A program made the translations under genes and the position numbers. Under the pieces are notes generated by a model. The model had not been told where the DNA came from. It ran no database searches and saw nothing but the letters and a program-made list of their open reading frames with translations. A DNA stretch of 64,000 nt, taken from the NCBI RefSeq assembly GCF_014642655.1, contig NZ_BMIR01000009.1:1-64000 (forward strand), in the 5' to 3' direction. Source of the stretch: Pullulanibacillus camelliae (GTDB lineage Bacteria; Bacillota; Bacilli; Bacillales; Sporolactobacillaceae). Below are positions 1 to 8,285 of this stretch, piece by piece (the first letter of the stretch is position 1; the number at the start of each line of letters is the position of its first letter).

Positions 1-1
1 G

Positions 2-73
2 GAACCAAGCGAAGACATTCGCGCGGTAGCTGGAAAAGCGTACAAATTTAGAGTGCCAGAAATACTGGGATGA
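2..73 (+). CDS. C-terminal end of an unidentified protein (partial)
   Basis: An open frame enters from the left edge and stops with TGA at 71-73, leaving 23 residues that end in FRVPEILG. The frame is open throughout, but it is too short to assign to a family. The region that follows has no further coding signal until the LysR gene, which fits a real gene end. It could also be chance. Confidence 0.3.
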   Translation, partial: EPSEDIRAVAGKAYKFRVPEILG

Positions 74-308
74 ATAGGGTACCGAGAAAAGTTTGACACA
101 AACGGGGAATCTGCTAATATTGACACCATGAGGATTACCCACTACGATTAAAGTAAGAAATCATTTCATACGGACCCCTACAAATTCCTTAAATAGGCCG
201 GAATTTTATTTTTATAGTATAATAAAGCGGTTGCGTGACAGGTGTGAATGTTAGCGGATGTATGAGAGCGATGTCGCTTTATTCATAGATAAGAGAGGAG
301 AGGGATTG

Positions 309-1175
309 TTGAGAGACAGTGATTGGGAAATTTTAGATGCACTTCGTCGTGACCATAACTTGACCAAGGTAGCAAACTCTCTATTTATGACGCAGCCGGC
401 TTTAACAAAAAGATTGCAGCAAATAGAAAAAGAATTTAATATTGTGATCGCTGACCGGAATAATAAAGGTGTGATTTTTACACCACAGGGAGAATATTTA
501 ATAGAGAAGGCTGGGGACGTCCTAAGCCTACTAGAAGAAGTGAAACATCACCTTTTGTTAATCGATGAAGGGAAGACAGGTACTTTAAAAATTGGCACTC
601 CCCATTCCTTTGGACGCTTTGTACTTCCATCGCTCCTTCAAAAGTATAAAACCTCGCATCATGATATTAACTTTGATATTAAAACGGGAATGAGCGGTGA
701 AGTAGTTAAGCTCGTCCGGAACAAGGAAGTACACATCGGCTTTATTCGAGGCGACCATGACTTCGAAGGGGAAAAGTATCTTCTTGATCAAGAGGAAGGC
801 TACGTTGCTTTCAATAAGAAAATACAGTTAAGCGATCTTCCAAAACTCCCTCGGATTGAATATACTCGAGATCCAGTGACGGTTAAGCTTATAGATAATT
901 GGTGGCGTGCTCATTTTGATACCCTGCCAACCATCGGCTTTCAGGTTAATAATTTAGATAGCTGTTGGGAAATGGTGCTAAAGGGACTGGGATTTGGGAT
1001 TTTCTTTGGGCCCGCCATTGTTCCAGAAAGTGAATATTTTAAGCTTTCTATGCCTACAAAAGAAGGCGCTTTATTAGAGCGGAATACGTGGATGATTTAT
1101 AGACAGGACTATATTGAGACGGCCTTAGTTAATACTTTTATTAAGTTTGTTAAAGAAATGAACGCACTTTATTAA
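309..1175 (+). CDS. LysR-family transcriptional regulator
   Basis: This is a LysR-type regulator of about 289 residues. The N-terminal winged helix-turn-helix is clear (motif TKVANSLFMTQPALTKRLQQ, roughly residues 18-37), followed by a linker helix and a periplasmic-binding-protein-like effector domain from about residue 85. The TTG at 309 (or the TTG at 306) lies a proper distance after the purine-rich GAGGAGAGGG at 295-304; the upstream ATG at 258 has no good ribosome site and would add a tail unusual for LysR proteins. It stands at the head of the tetronate-type catabolic island on the same strand, so it is the natural candidate activator of that island. The effector is unknown. Confidence 0.85.
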   Translation: MRDSDWEILDALRRDHNLTKVANSLFMTQPALTKRLQQIEKEFNIVIADRNNKGVIFTPQGEYLIEKAGDVLSLLEEVKHHLLLIDEGKTGTLKIGTPHSFGRFVLPSLLQKYKTSHHDINFDIKTGMSGEVVKLVRNKEVHIGFIRGDHDFEGEKYLLDQEEGYVAFNKKIQLSDLPKLPRIEYTRDPVTVKLIDNWWRAHFDTLPTIGFQVNNLDSCWEMVLKGLGFGIFFGPAIVPESEYFKLSMPTKEGALLERNTWMIYRQDYIETALVNTFIKFVKEMNALY

Positions 1176-1200
1176 CAAAGCCTCCCTCACAACTCTTTTG

Positions 1201-1359
1201 TACTATTAGAATTTATAATTTCGCTGACGCTCTCAAAGGAAGATCGTATAGTCGAGCTTTGACTTCGCCATCTAAGGCTTGCGGGCACCCTAAGTATGTG
1301 ATTTGCAAAAATCACATCAGGAGTACCAGCGAAGTGGTGCAAGCCAAGTTTTCTAAAAA
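1201..1359 (+). repeat. Dispersed repeat, type A (copy 1)
   Basis: The segment beginning TACTATTAGAATTTATAATT recurs at 24412 and 52773 with shared blocks such as TTCGCTGACGCTCTCAAAGG and AAGCCAAGTTTTCTAA. Each copy begins immediately after a T-rich terminator tail. Here it runs directly into a type B copy. No credible protein is encoded. Confidence 0.75.
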
Positions 1360-1673
1360 GATCAGAAGGTATAAAATTTCTGATCATGAGAACGGTGCGG
1401 ATTTCCGCTCCAGGACGCTCGCTTTCCGAGGGGGAGTGGTAAGCCTCCTCGCGCCTTCGCACTGCGGTGTCTTACCGATCTTCCACGTCCCGCAGGACTC
1501 GAGTCTCCGCATCATGAGTCAGCGGCGCCCGAGGAACACACGATTTTAAAGTGTTCCGAATCTCGCGCCTTGCGCTCCCATCCACTTGATCAGGCAATGA
1601 AGCCTCTTTCATATTGGATGATGCTCTATACTAAGGACAAGGACCGGGCATGCTTTTTGCCCGGTTTTTCTTA
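1360..1673 (+). repeat. Dispersed repeat, type B (copy 1), ending in a terminator
   Basis: This element of about 314 bp recurs at 32161, 44576 and 60033. It opens with the hairpin GATCAGAA/TTCTGATC and carries a GC-rich hairpin around GGGGGAGTGGTAAG and its partner CTTACCGATC. A GGAACAC/GTGTTCC hairpin follows, and the element ends with CCGGGCA/TGCCCGG plus TTTTT (1644-1669), a Rho-independent terminator. From memory, related GC-rich intergenic repeats occur in many Bacillaceae. Confidence 0.8.
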
Positions 1674-1779
1674 ATCTCAAGCGAAAAGGTTATAAGAGGC
1701 GAATGAAAAATAGGAGAAGAGCCCATCTTCACAATCGTGATGTGTGAGGCTTTTCTTTTTTAAGGTTGGAATTTATAGG

Positions 1780-2030
1780 TTGAACGCTTCATGGAATGGC
1801 CTTTACGCTTGCTCGAAACAATTCGGGTGTCTGATCGTGCAGGCACGCTCGCTCTTGGTGAAGTCACTGAAAAGGATTTTTGTCATGGATAAAGAAGGTT
1901 CAGATGCTGATGTCCAGTTCAGCCACTCATTTTTCGGCGGGAAGAGGTGAGCCTGCTTTATGCTGCGGGTTATAACGATCTCCCACTTCTCGCCGGAGTC
2001 TCGCGTCCTGCGCTCCAAAGGGGCTATATC
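1780..2030 (+). repeat. Degenerate type B repeat fragment
   Basis: Blocks resembling type B are recognisable but eroded, for example a GCACGCTCGCTC block near 1842, AGGTGAGCCTGC near 1946, CGATCTCCCACTTCTCGC near 1976 and GGAGTCTCGCGTCCTGCGCT near 1995. Short open frames here are not credible genes. The 5' part (1674-1780) carries a weak terminator-like hairpin ending in TTTTCTTTTTT. Confidence 0.5.
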
Positions 2031-2032
2031 AC

Positions 2033-2047
2033 TTGTAAACGTTTCAT
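2033..2047 (+). promoter_or_regulatory. Candidate cre (CcpA) operator
   Basis: TTGTAAACGTTTCAT differs from the Bacillus cre consensus WTGNAANCGNWNNCW at one defined position and sits about 115 bp upstream of the first gene of the catabolic operon. Carbon catabolite control would be expected for such an operon. A weak promoter (TTTTAC 2087-2092, 17-nt spacer, TACAAT 2110-2115) lies just downstream. Confidence 0.35.
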
Positions 2048-2159
2048 CATGAACTTTTGTTATGATCAAGGATGACATTTTTGAATTTTACCCTAGAACA
2101 AGGGTCCTATACAATGAAGATGTACAACAAAGCAGAGCGTTTTCATAGGAGGGGATCAT

Positions 2160-3227
2160 GTGGGGGTAAAGGATAAAGTAATAAAAAAAGAACAACTTGT
2201 TGATATGGCCTCAAAAATGCTAGAAGCAGGGGGATTAAGTCAAGCAGATGCATTGACCATTGCTGAGGATCTCGTTGCAGCAGATTTAAGAGGACTAACT
2301 TCTCATGGTGTTTCCAGAATACCCATGTATCTTAATAGGATCAGTAAAAAATTAGTCAATACGCAACCGGATATTAAGGTGGAAAAAGTGACACCTGCCG
2401 CTGCTATAGTAGACGGGGATGACGGTATGGGATTCATCGTCTCCCACAAGGCGATTGAAGAAGGCATCCAAATGGCGCAAAATATGGGGATTGCGCTTGT
2501 AGGTGTTCGTCATAGTACGCATTTTGGCATGGCGGCACTTTATGTTAAACAAGCCATCGAAGCCGGTTGTATTTGTATCGCGTTTACCAACTCTTCACCA
2601 GCACTACCAGCTTGGGGTGGGAGAACAACCTTTTTAGGTGCGGCACCACTGGCTACAGGGATTCCAGGGGGCCATCATTCACCTGATTATGTACTAGATA
2701 TGGCGATGACGGTTATTGCAAGAGGAAAAATTAGGGTAGCTGCCACCAATGGAGAACCGATACCAGAAGGCTTGGCATTGGATAAAGATGGCGCCCCAAC
2801 AACCGATGCTAAGAAGGCCTTTGAAGGGGTTTGTTTACCCTTTGGTGGAGCCAAGGGGTCAGCGCTGGCAATGATGATGGATTTAATGGCGGGGATGTTT
2901 ACAGGAGCTAACTTTGGTGGCGATGTCAAAAGCTTGTATTTTGATCATTCTGAACCTCAAAATGTTGGACATCTTTTCTTCGTCATCAAGCCAGATTTAT
3001 TCGTTTCGATGGACGAATACAAAAATAGAATGGATACCTTCTATTCTCGTTTGAAAAACTTACCTCGGGCACAAGGGTTTGACGAAATCATGATGCCAGG
3101 CGAGCCAGAAGAAAGAGTAGCTAAAGAGAGAAGCGAAAAAGGCATACCACTTTCTGGTGAGATTTTAAGTAACTTGAGCGAAGTGGCTCAACAGTACCAT
3201 TTAGAGTTTCCGGAGCTTTTTAATTGA
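2160..3227 (+). CDS. Ldh2/MDH2-family NAD(P)-dependent 2-hydroxyacid dehydrogenase
   Basis: A 355-residue member of the malate/L-lactate/ureidoglycolate dehydrogenase family (COG2055), whose fold differs from classic LDH. Diagnostic motifs are DLRGLTSHGVSR near residue 45 with the SHG histidine, GVRHSTHFG near 118, the glycine-rich FLGAAPLATGIP near 160, and PFGGAKGSALAMMMDLMAG near 225. The GTG at 2160 follows AGGAGGGG; the ATG overlapping it is closed at once by a stop. As the first gene of the tetronate-type cluster it probably oxidises the 2-hydroxyl of the substrate acid to a 2-oxoacid. This role is inferred from context; family members also act on malate, lactate, sulfolactate and ureidoglycolate. 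Confidence 0.85.
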   Translation: MGVKDKVIKKEQLVDMASKMLEAGGLSQADALTIAEDLVAADLRGLTSHGVSRIPMYLNRISKKLVNTQPDIKVEKVTPAAAIVDGDDGMGFIVSHKAIEEGIQMAQNMGIALVGVRHSTHFGMAALYVKQAIEAGCICIAFTNSSPALPAWGGRTTFLGAAPLATGIPGGHHSPDYVLDMAMTVIARGKIRVAATNGEPIPEGLALDKDGAPTTDAKKAFEGVCLPFGGAKGSALAMMMDLMAGMFTGANFGGDVKSLYFDHSEPQNVGHLFFVIKPDLFVSMDEYKNRMDTFYSRLKNLPRAQGFDEIMMPGEPEERVAKERSEKGIPLSGEILSNLSEVAQQYHLEFPELFN

Positions 3228-3242
3228 GCAAGTAAAGTTAAT

Positions 3243-3282
3243 TTTGGGAAGTGAAGCAGCTTTAGGGGGTTCACTTCCCAAA
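3243..3282 (+). other. Strong intercistronic hairpin
   Basis: TTTGGGAAGTGAA (3243-3255) pairs perfectly over 13 bp with TTCACTTCCCAAA (3270-3282). No U-run follows directly, so it may act in mRNA processing or stability rather than as a strong terminator between the dehydrogenase and permease genes. Confidence 0.55.
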
Positions 3283-3510
3283 CAAAACAGGTTTTTGAAT
3301 ACGCTTCAAAGGGTTGAAATAGCTATGGCTGTTTTAAGTTAGAAAAGTGGATAAATATTAGAATGGATGAAAGCGTTATCTTGCTTGTTGCTTTAAATAG
3401 GCCTGAGTTTTTGCAATAGGGGTGCCTCGTCTTGCTTTTACTATATAGAATACTAGAGAAATAAATTTGTCGGTCTGAAAAAATCGGTTAGTGGATTAGG
3501 GGGAAAAAGA

Positions 3511-4776
3511 GTGGGAAGTTTAAGCGTAGTCTCATTACTTGCTGTGTTAGTTGCCGTGGTTGTCGGGTATTTTAGAAGGACCAATGTGGGGATCATTACG
3601 ATTGGATTAGCGCTTGTCTTAGCAGAGATATATCATATAGACAGCAAAGAAATCATCGCAGGGTTTTCAAGTTCGTTATTTGTATCGATGACTGGAGTGA
3701 TCTATCTCTTTAGTATCGTCAGACAAAATAATACGCTGCACTTGATTGAAGCCAAAATACTGTCTTTAGTTAAACACAGGGTATGGATTATTCCTATTGT
3801 CATGTATCTATTGGGTTTTGTATTAACAGCGATTGGACCAGGTGCCATTCCTAATCTAGCCATCATACCACTTGTGGGAGCTTCACTTGCGGTGGCGACT
3901 GGCTTTGAACCCTTAATGCTTTCCTTAATTGGTATCGCTGGAATCTGGGGTGGACGTATGGTCCCGATCACGCCAGAGGGCATCTTGGTCAAAGGATTGC
4001 TGACAAAGCAAGGGCTGGCACCTGATATGACTCCTATCTTTTTAGGATTATTAATCACATCGGTTGTCATGGCTATTTTACCTTATCTCTACTACAAGGG
4101 ATGGAAGCCAAAGCCAGTGAGCAAGACTCTAGAAACGGAAGTTGTTAAATTTAATTGGCATCAAATCATGACATTGATCGGCATTCTTGTCATGGTGGTT
4201 TGTGCCACGGTTTTTCAAATGAACGTTGGCCTTGTTGCCTTTTTAATCGGAGCCATCCTTGTTGCCTTTGGGGCGGCAGATGAAAAAGAGAGCATTAAGA
4301 GTATTCCTTGGAATGTTTTGCTTCTGATTCTTGGTGTAGGCATGCTGATGGAGATTGTTGTTAGCTCAGGTGGTATTGATCTGCTCTCTAAAGGCTTGTT
4401 ATCTGTTATGGGGCCGCATACAAGTACGGCATTTATGGAATTAGCTGCGGGCATCATGTCATTATTTAGCTCAGCAATTGGCGTCGTTTTTCCAACGCTT
4501 ATTCCAACCGCCAGTCATATTGCCAGCTCATTCCATGGCGCGGTTTCGCCATATGCTCTAACGACTGCTGTGGTCGTCGGTTCTACAATAACAGGTCTCA
4601 GCCCAATTTCTGAAGCGGGGGCTTTGATCATCGCTGCGACTTCAGCGAATGCTGATAAGGATGACAGTGATAAAAAGGATATTAATAAAATGTTTATCCA
4701 ATTGATTGCTTGGGCGCTCGTTGCTTTAATCGTTGCCTTCTTGTTAGCTATTTTAGGTGTCTATAAACTCGTCTAG
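3511..4776 (+). CDS. MatC/SLC13-type organic acid permease
   Basis: A very hydrophobic protein of 421 residues with about 11-12 predicted membrane segments. The N-terminal part (VVSLLAVLVAVVVGYFRRTN, then GIITIGLALVLAEI) resembles the MatC N-terminal domain of dicarboxylate carriers in the ion transporter superfamily. Proline/glycine breaks such as AIGPGAIPNLAIIP and TGLSPISEAGALIIAA resemble the re-entrant substrate sites of SLC13-like carriers. The GTG start at 3511 follows AGGGGG. Placed between the dehydrogenase and lactonase, it is the likely importer of the acid substrate. Exact substrate and coupling ion cannot be read from sequence. Confidence 0.8.
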   Translation: MGSLSVVSLLAVLVAVVVGYFRRTNVGIITIGLALVLAEIYHIDSKEIIAGFSSSLFVSMTGVIYLFSIVRQNNTLHLIEAKILSLVKHRVWIIPIVMYLLGFVLTAIGPGAIPNLAIIPLVGASLAVATGFEPLMLSLIGIAGIWGGRMVPITPEGILVKGLLTKQGLAPDMTPIFLGLLITSVVMAILPYLYYKGWKPKPVSKTLETEVVKFNWHQIMTLIGILVMVVCATVFQMNVGLVAFLIGAILVAFGAADEKESIKSIPWNVLLLILGVGMLMEIVVSSGGIDLLSKGLLSVMGPHTSTAFMELAAGIMSLFSSAIGVVFPTLIPTASHIASSFHGAVSPYALTTAVVVGSTITGLSPISEAGALIIAATSANADKDDSDKKDINKMFIQLIAWALVALIVAFLLAILGVYKLV

Positions 4777-4830
4777 GTTTAGGAAAAGCAATCAAGAAAT
4801 GAAATAGAACAGGCGAGAGGGGAATGCTAT

Positions 4831-5880
4831 ATGAGTTATGCCTACGTGGGATGTCGAACGACCAAAGAAAGACATGCGAGGGGAAAGGGTCTAAAGGTTT
4901 ATAAGATAGAGGAGAAAAGTGGGGAATGGCAGGAGATTCAATTGATTGAATTGGAGAATCCATCGTACCTTGCTTTCGATCGAAATAAAGAATACTTGTA
5001 TACTGTGCACGGAGATAAAACAGAAGTCAGTGCCTTTAAAATCGACTCAGCAACGGGAAAATTACATTATCTTAACACTGCTTATGCAGGCGGGAAAAAC
5101 CCCGTTTATCTCACCATTGATAAGACTAATTCGTATTGTTTTGTAGCGACACTTCAGGGTGGGAAGGTTGCGACATTAAAGCGCGGATCAGATGGACGTC
5201 TATCTGATCCCGTGCATGAGGTGCATATTCCCGGTTTAGAAGAAGGAAATATCTCTTACCCGCATCAGTGTATCCTTTCACAGAGTATGGATTATTTATT
5301 GGTCCCTGCTCAAGGGAGAGATCAGGGGTATGGTCAAGTCAATGTATATAAAGTGGAAGAATCAGGTGCGCTTTTAAAGACATGCGCTTTAAAAGCTAGA
5401 CCAGGAGCAGAGCCACGTCATGCGGCTGTTCACAGCAATGAGCGCTTTGTTTATGTGTTAAATGAAAAGGATAATTCCGTCGTCTATTACCAATTGAATA
5501 GAGAGACAGGTAAGCTTACCCCGAAGCAGAATGTACCAACGCTGCCTGAGTATTATACGGGGAATGGTGAGGGAGGCACGGTGATTATTCATCCCTTTGC
5601 TAATTACCTTTATGTTTCGAACAGGATTCACGATAGCATTACGATTTTTTCCATAGATGATTATACGGGGTATTTAAAAAATATTGGATGTGTTCCTACT
5701 TTAGGGAAAACACCGAGGCATATCACCATTGATGAAACGGGTAAGTTTTTATATGCGACCAATGAGGATAGTGATTCCGTTGTCGTTTACGCCGTCGATG
5801 AACAGACTGGACAGCTCACTTATACAGGTCGACAGATTGAGACAGGCAGCCCGGTTTGTCTTCTTACACGAAACACCTAA
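4831..5880 (+). CDS. Lactonase family protein (7-bladed beta-propeller)
   Basis: A 349-residue cytoplasmic protein of the 6-phosphogluconolactonase-like beta-propeller family (YkgB/Pgl type, PF10282). Repeated blade motifs are visible, including LAFDRNKEYLYTVHGD, HPFANYLYVSNR and ITIDETGKFLYATNEDSDSV; RHAAVHSNERFVYVLNE is typical of the family core. It starts at ATG 4831 after GAGAGGGG and follows the permease by 54 bp. In this setting it could hydrolyse a sugar-acid lactone (for example a tetronolactone) to the open acid that the dehydrogenase oxidises. Family membership is strong; the substrate is inferred. Confidence 0.85.
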   Translation: MSYAYVGCRTTKERHARGKGLKVYKIEEKSGEWQEIQLIELENPSYLAFDRNKEYLYTVHGDKTEVSAFKIDSATGKLHYLNTAYAGGKNPVYLTIDKTNSYCFVATLQGGKVATLKRGSDGRLSDPVHEVHIPGLEEGNISYPHQCILSQSMDYLLVPAQGRDQGYGQVNVYKVEESGALLKTCALKARPGAEPRHAAVHSNERFVYVLNEKDNSVVYYQLNRETGKLTPKQNVPTLPEYYTGNGEGGTVIIHPFANYLYVSNRIHDSITIFSIDDYTGYLKNIGCVPTLGKTPRHITIDETGKFLYATNEDSDSVVVYAVDEQTGQLTYTGRQIETGSPVCLLTRNT

Positions 5881-5938
5881 TAATCCAAGTCTATTAAACA
5901 TGATAGATGAAAGGAATCAATAGAACAGGGGGAGGACA

Positions 5939-6760
5939 ATGCATCTAGCATATCCCGTTGGAACACCAGATACCCATGCCGCATTTATGGGGTTTAATGG
6001 TGATTTCGAACGCAACATTAGTGACATTAAAGCAATTGGTTATAAGGCAGTAGAGTTATCCGTAAGAGATCCTGATGAGATGGATGTGCTTCAAGTAGTT
6101 AACCAGCTGAAGGAAAAGGAGCTTGAGGTTGCTGCAATATTGGCTACCCATGTGACAAGAGACGATAGGCTCACATTGTTATCACAAGATCCAATGGTTA
6201 AGCATGCTGCGAAAGAGCGATTGAAAAAAGTCATTGCATTGGCGTCCCGCTTTGGTGGTGCTCCAGTTTCTATAGGAAAGTTTCGTGGCAGCTTTACAGG
6301 TATCGATAAAGAAGAAGCCTTAAGGACACTTGCTGGAATTATCAGAGAGCTATGTGAGTATGCGCAAAAGTACAATGTCACGCTTCTCATTGAACCACAA
6401 CATGCGGGGAGTATCAACAATCTGAATACGGTAGCAGAAACCCTTGCTTGGATTGAAAGTGTGAATAGGCCGAATCTGGCTCTTCATTTAGATACCTTTC
6501 ATATGGAGACGACGGAAGCATCTCCGCTCCAGAGTATTGTGTTGGCTGGCGAGAAGATAGGCTATATCCACTGTTCAGACAGTGACCGACGTATCCCCGG
6601 TGAAGGAACAATCGATCTGGGGAAGTTCTTTTCAATGCTGCGCTCAGTAGGCTATGAAGGCTATATCGGGATGGAAATTGAGCAGCACCCTTCATATTAT
6701 CAGGCGGCGCAATCCTCTTATCTAGCGATGAATAAGCTGTTGAAGGAGTTGCAAGAGTAA
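5939..6760 (+). CDS. Xylose-isomerase-like TIM-barrel protein (OtnI-like candidate)
   Basis: A 273-residue AP-endonuclease-2/xylose isomerase-like TIM barrel. Metal-binding positions expected of the family are present in LLIEPQH (about residue 150), LHLDTFHM (about 183), YIHCSDSDRR (about 210) and GMEIEQHP (about 245). ATG 5939 follows GGGGGAGG. Relatives include hydroxypyruvate isomerase, tagatose epimerases and OtnI, the 2-oxotetronate isomerase that works with DUF1537 kinases and OtnC decarboxylases. The neighbouring kinase and class II aldolase make the OtnI role (2-oxotetronate to 3-oxotetronate) the best guess, but the sequence alone does not separate it from other epimerases. Confidence 0.8.
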   Translation: MHLAYPVGTPDTHAAFMGFNGDFERNISDIKAIGYKAVELSVRDPDEMDVLQVVNQLKEKELEVAAILATHVTRDDRLTLLSQDPMVKHAAKERLKKVIALASRFGGAPVSIGKFRGSFTGIDKEEALRTLAGIIRELCEYAQKYNVTLLIEPQHAGSINNLNTVAETLAWIESVNRPNLALHLDTFHMETTEASPLQSIVLAGEKIGYIHCSDSDRRIPGEGTIDLGKFFSMLRSVGYEGYIGMEIEQHPSYYQAAQSSYLAMNKLLKELQE

Positions 6761-6775
6761 CTAAGCGAAGAGAAT

Positions 6776-6821
6776 TTTCCCCTCATTCTCTTCCTCAGAG
6801 AATGATCAATCAGAGGGGAAA
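6776..6821 (+). other. Two-tier intercistronic stem-loop
   Basis: Outer arms TTTCCCCT (6776-6783) and AGGGGAAA (6814-6821) enclose inner arms CATTCTCT (6784-6791) and AGAGAATG (6797-6804). There is no U-run, so processing or differential expression of the downstream aldolase seems more likely than termination. Confidence 0.5.
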
Positions 6822-6869
6822 GGGGATGGAGAAGGACGGAGGCATAAATTTAATAATGGAGTGGTCATT

Positions 6870-7511
6870 ATGAAGATAAAGCAAGAGCTTATTCAAGCAG
6901 GGCACTATCTGCTTGCTCATCAATTAGCTTGGGGAACATCAGGAAATATGAGCGCGAGAGTTGATGATCATCACATGGTAATAACGGCTTCAGGAACAAA
7001 TATGGCGCATTTACAAGCGGACGATTTTATCGAGTGTCAAATCGATACAGGGGAGAACAAAGGGACCAAAAAGGCCTCCAAAGAAACGCCATTTCATCTT
7101 GGGATTTATCGCAAGAGAAAAGATATCAAGGCTATATTGCATTCTTCTCCATTTTATACGACGTTGTTCGCTTGTAGCGATGAGCCGATTTTGTCTGAAC
7201 TATTTATCGAAACGATGTATTACCTTGAAAACATCGCTTATGTCGACTATTATCATCCAGGCTCTCAAGATTTGGCTCAGGCAATTGCTGAACAAGCAAC
7301 AGAGGCCAATATCATTATGATGCGCAACCATGGTGTTGTCGTCTTTGATGATAGTATTGCAGAAGCACAGATGAGACTAGAGACATTAGAGATGGCCTGT
7401 CGTATGATTTTGAAGGCAAAGGAAGCGGGCGTTAATCTTGTTAAAATTCCAGAAACAACCGTTAAGAGCTTCCTAGAGGACTCTTTTTATAAGCCAAGGA
7501 AGAAACTGTAG
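6870..7511 (+). CDS. Class II aldolase/adducin family protein (OtnC-like decarboxylase candidate)
   Basis: A 213-residue class II aldolase-fold protein related to fuculose-phosphate aldolase and to 3-oxotetronate 4-phosphate decarboxylase (OtnC). Family landmarks: GTSGNMSAR (residues 22-30), TASGTNM (39-45), the acidic E72 in KETPFH, H91 in ILHSSPFYTT, HPGSQDLA (129-136) and H154 in MRNHGV. The usual metal-binding HxH is HSS here, so residue 93 is Ser instead of His. ATG 6870 is chosen because GGAG at 6858-6861 is optimally spaced; an upstream in-frame GTG at 6861 overlaps that site. In the cluster it would cleave or decarboxylate the phosphorylated oxoacid to a triose phosphate. Function inferred. 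Confidence 0.8.
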   Translation: MKIKQELIQAGHYLLAHQLAWGTSGNMSARVDDHHMVITASGTNMAHLQADDFIECQIDTGENKGTKKASKETPFHLGIYRKRKDIKAILHSSPFYTTLFACSDEPILSELFIETMYYLENIAYVDYYHPGSQDLAQAIAEQATEANIIMMRNHGVVVFDDSIAEAQMRLETLEMACRMILKAKEAGVNLVKIPETTVKSFLEDSFYKPRKKL

Positions 7512-7552
7512 AAAAATATAAGCATTATTTGCTTTATAAAGGAGAATGTATC

Positions 7553-8218
7553 ATGAGCTATCGTATAGGATTGGTCCATGCCACTTTGAATGCAGTAGAA
7601 CCAATGAATGCCGCCTTTCGTAAATATGCTCCTAATGTAGAGTGCTTAAATTTTTTAGATGAAGGACTTATAAAAGCATTAAACGAAACCGGCCAGATTA
7701 CACCTGAAATGATCCAAAGATTAGAGGATTTAGTGCACAAGGCAGAAGCAAGTGGAGTAGATGGTGTGCTGTTAACCTGTTCTTCTTTTACACCACAAGC
7801 ACGTTTGGTCCAATCCAAGTTTGACATGCCTGTCTTAAGTGTAGATTTGGCGATGCTCGAGCAGGCTGTAGAGATGGGGCATTACATCGGATTAATTGCG
7901 ACAGTGGCCGCAGCAGGTCCGACATCAGAGAAGATATTAATAGAGCTTGCGGAAGAGAAGGGAAAGGAGATTTCCGTTGTTACAGAAGTAGTGACGGAAG
8001 CCTTTAAAGCTTTAAATCAAGGGAACACTGCGCAACACGATGCACTGATACAAGACAAAATAGCAGAGCTATCAGGGCATTGTGATGTGATCGTACTGGC
8101 GCAAATCTCTATGATTCGAGCACTAGAGGCGGATAGAGCCTATCCCAAACCCGTATTAACAAGTCCGGAGATCAGTATTGCGGCGATCCTTTCAGCACTG
8201 GATAAGCGATCGAGTTAA
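7553..8218 (+). CDS. Asp/Glu/hydantoin racemase-fold protein
   Basis: A 221-residue member of the Asp/Glu racemase superfamily (PF01177). The first catalytic region LLTCSSFTPQ keeps Cys76. The second region, normally a GCT motif, reads VIVLAQISMIRAL and lacks the cysteine, so a classical two-cysteine racemisation is unlikely; single-cysteine relatives include arylmalonate decarboxylase, and maleate isomerase belongs to the same fold. ATG 7553 follows AAAGGAG with 8-nt spacing. From memory, such proteins recur beside DUF1537 kinases, but I know of no demonstrated role there. It lies between the aldolase and kinase genes and is probably co-transcribed. Confidence 0.8.
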   Translation: MSYRIGLVHATLNAVEPMNAAFRKYAPNVECLNFLDEGLIKALNETGQITPEMIQRLEDLVHKAEASGVDGVLLTCSSFTPQARLVQSKFDMPVLSVDLAMLEQAVEMGHYIGLIATVAAAGPTSEKILIELAEEKGKEISVVTEVVTEAFKALNQGNTAQHDALIQDKIAELSGHCDVIVLAQISMIRALEADRAYPKPVLTSPEISIAAILSALDKRSS

Positions 8219-8220
8219 GG

Positions 8221-8250
8221 CGCACTATAGAGGGAAATAGTGCGTTCTTT
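8221..8250 (+). terminator. Weak intercistronic terminator/attenuator hairpin
   Basis: CGCACTAT (8221-8228) pairs with ATAGTGCG (8237-8244), followed by TTCTTTCT. It lies between the racemase-fold and kinase genes and may reduce read-through. Confidence 0.45.
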
Positions 8251-8285
8251 CTATTGATAATCTTTTATAGAAAAGAGGGGTAGAC

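Noticed and set aside
1187-1549. Open frames of 91-96 residues on both strands
   Set aside because: They lie wholly inside the A/B repeats, lack ribosome sites and are not kept in the other copies.
1744-2078. Frames of 68 and 91 residues
   Set aside because: They lie in the degenerate type B fragment; no family resemblance and no ribosome site.
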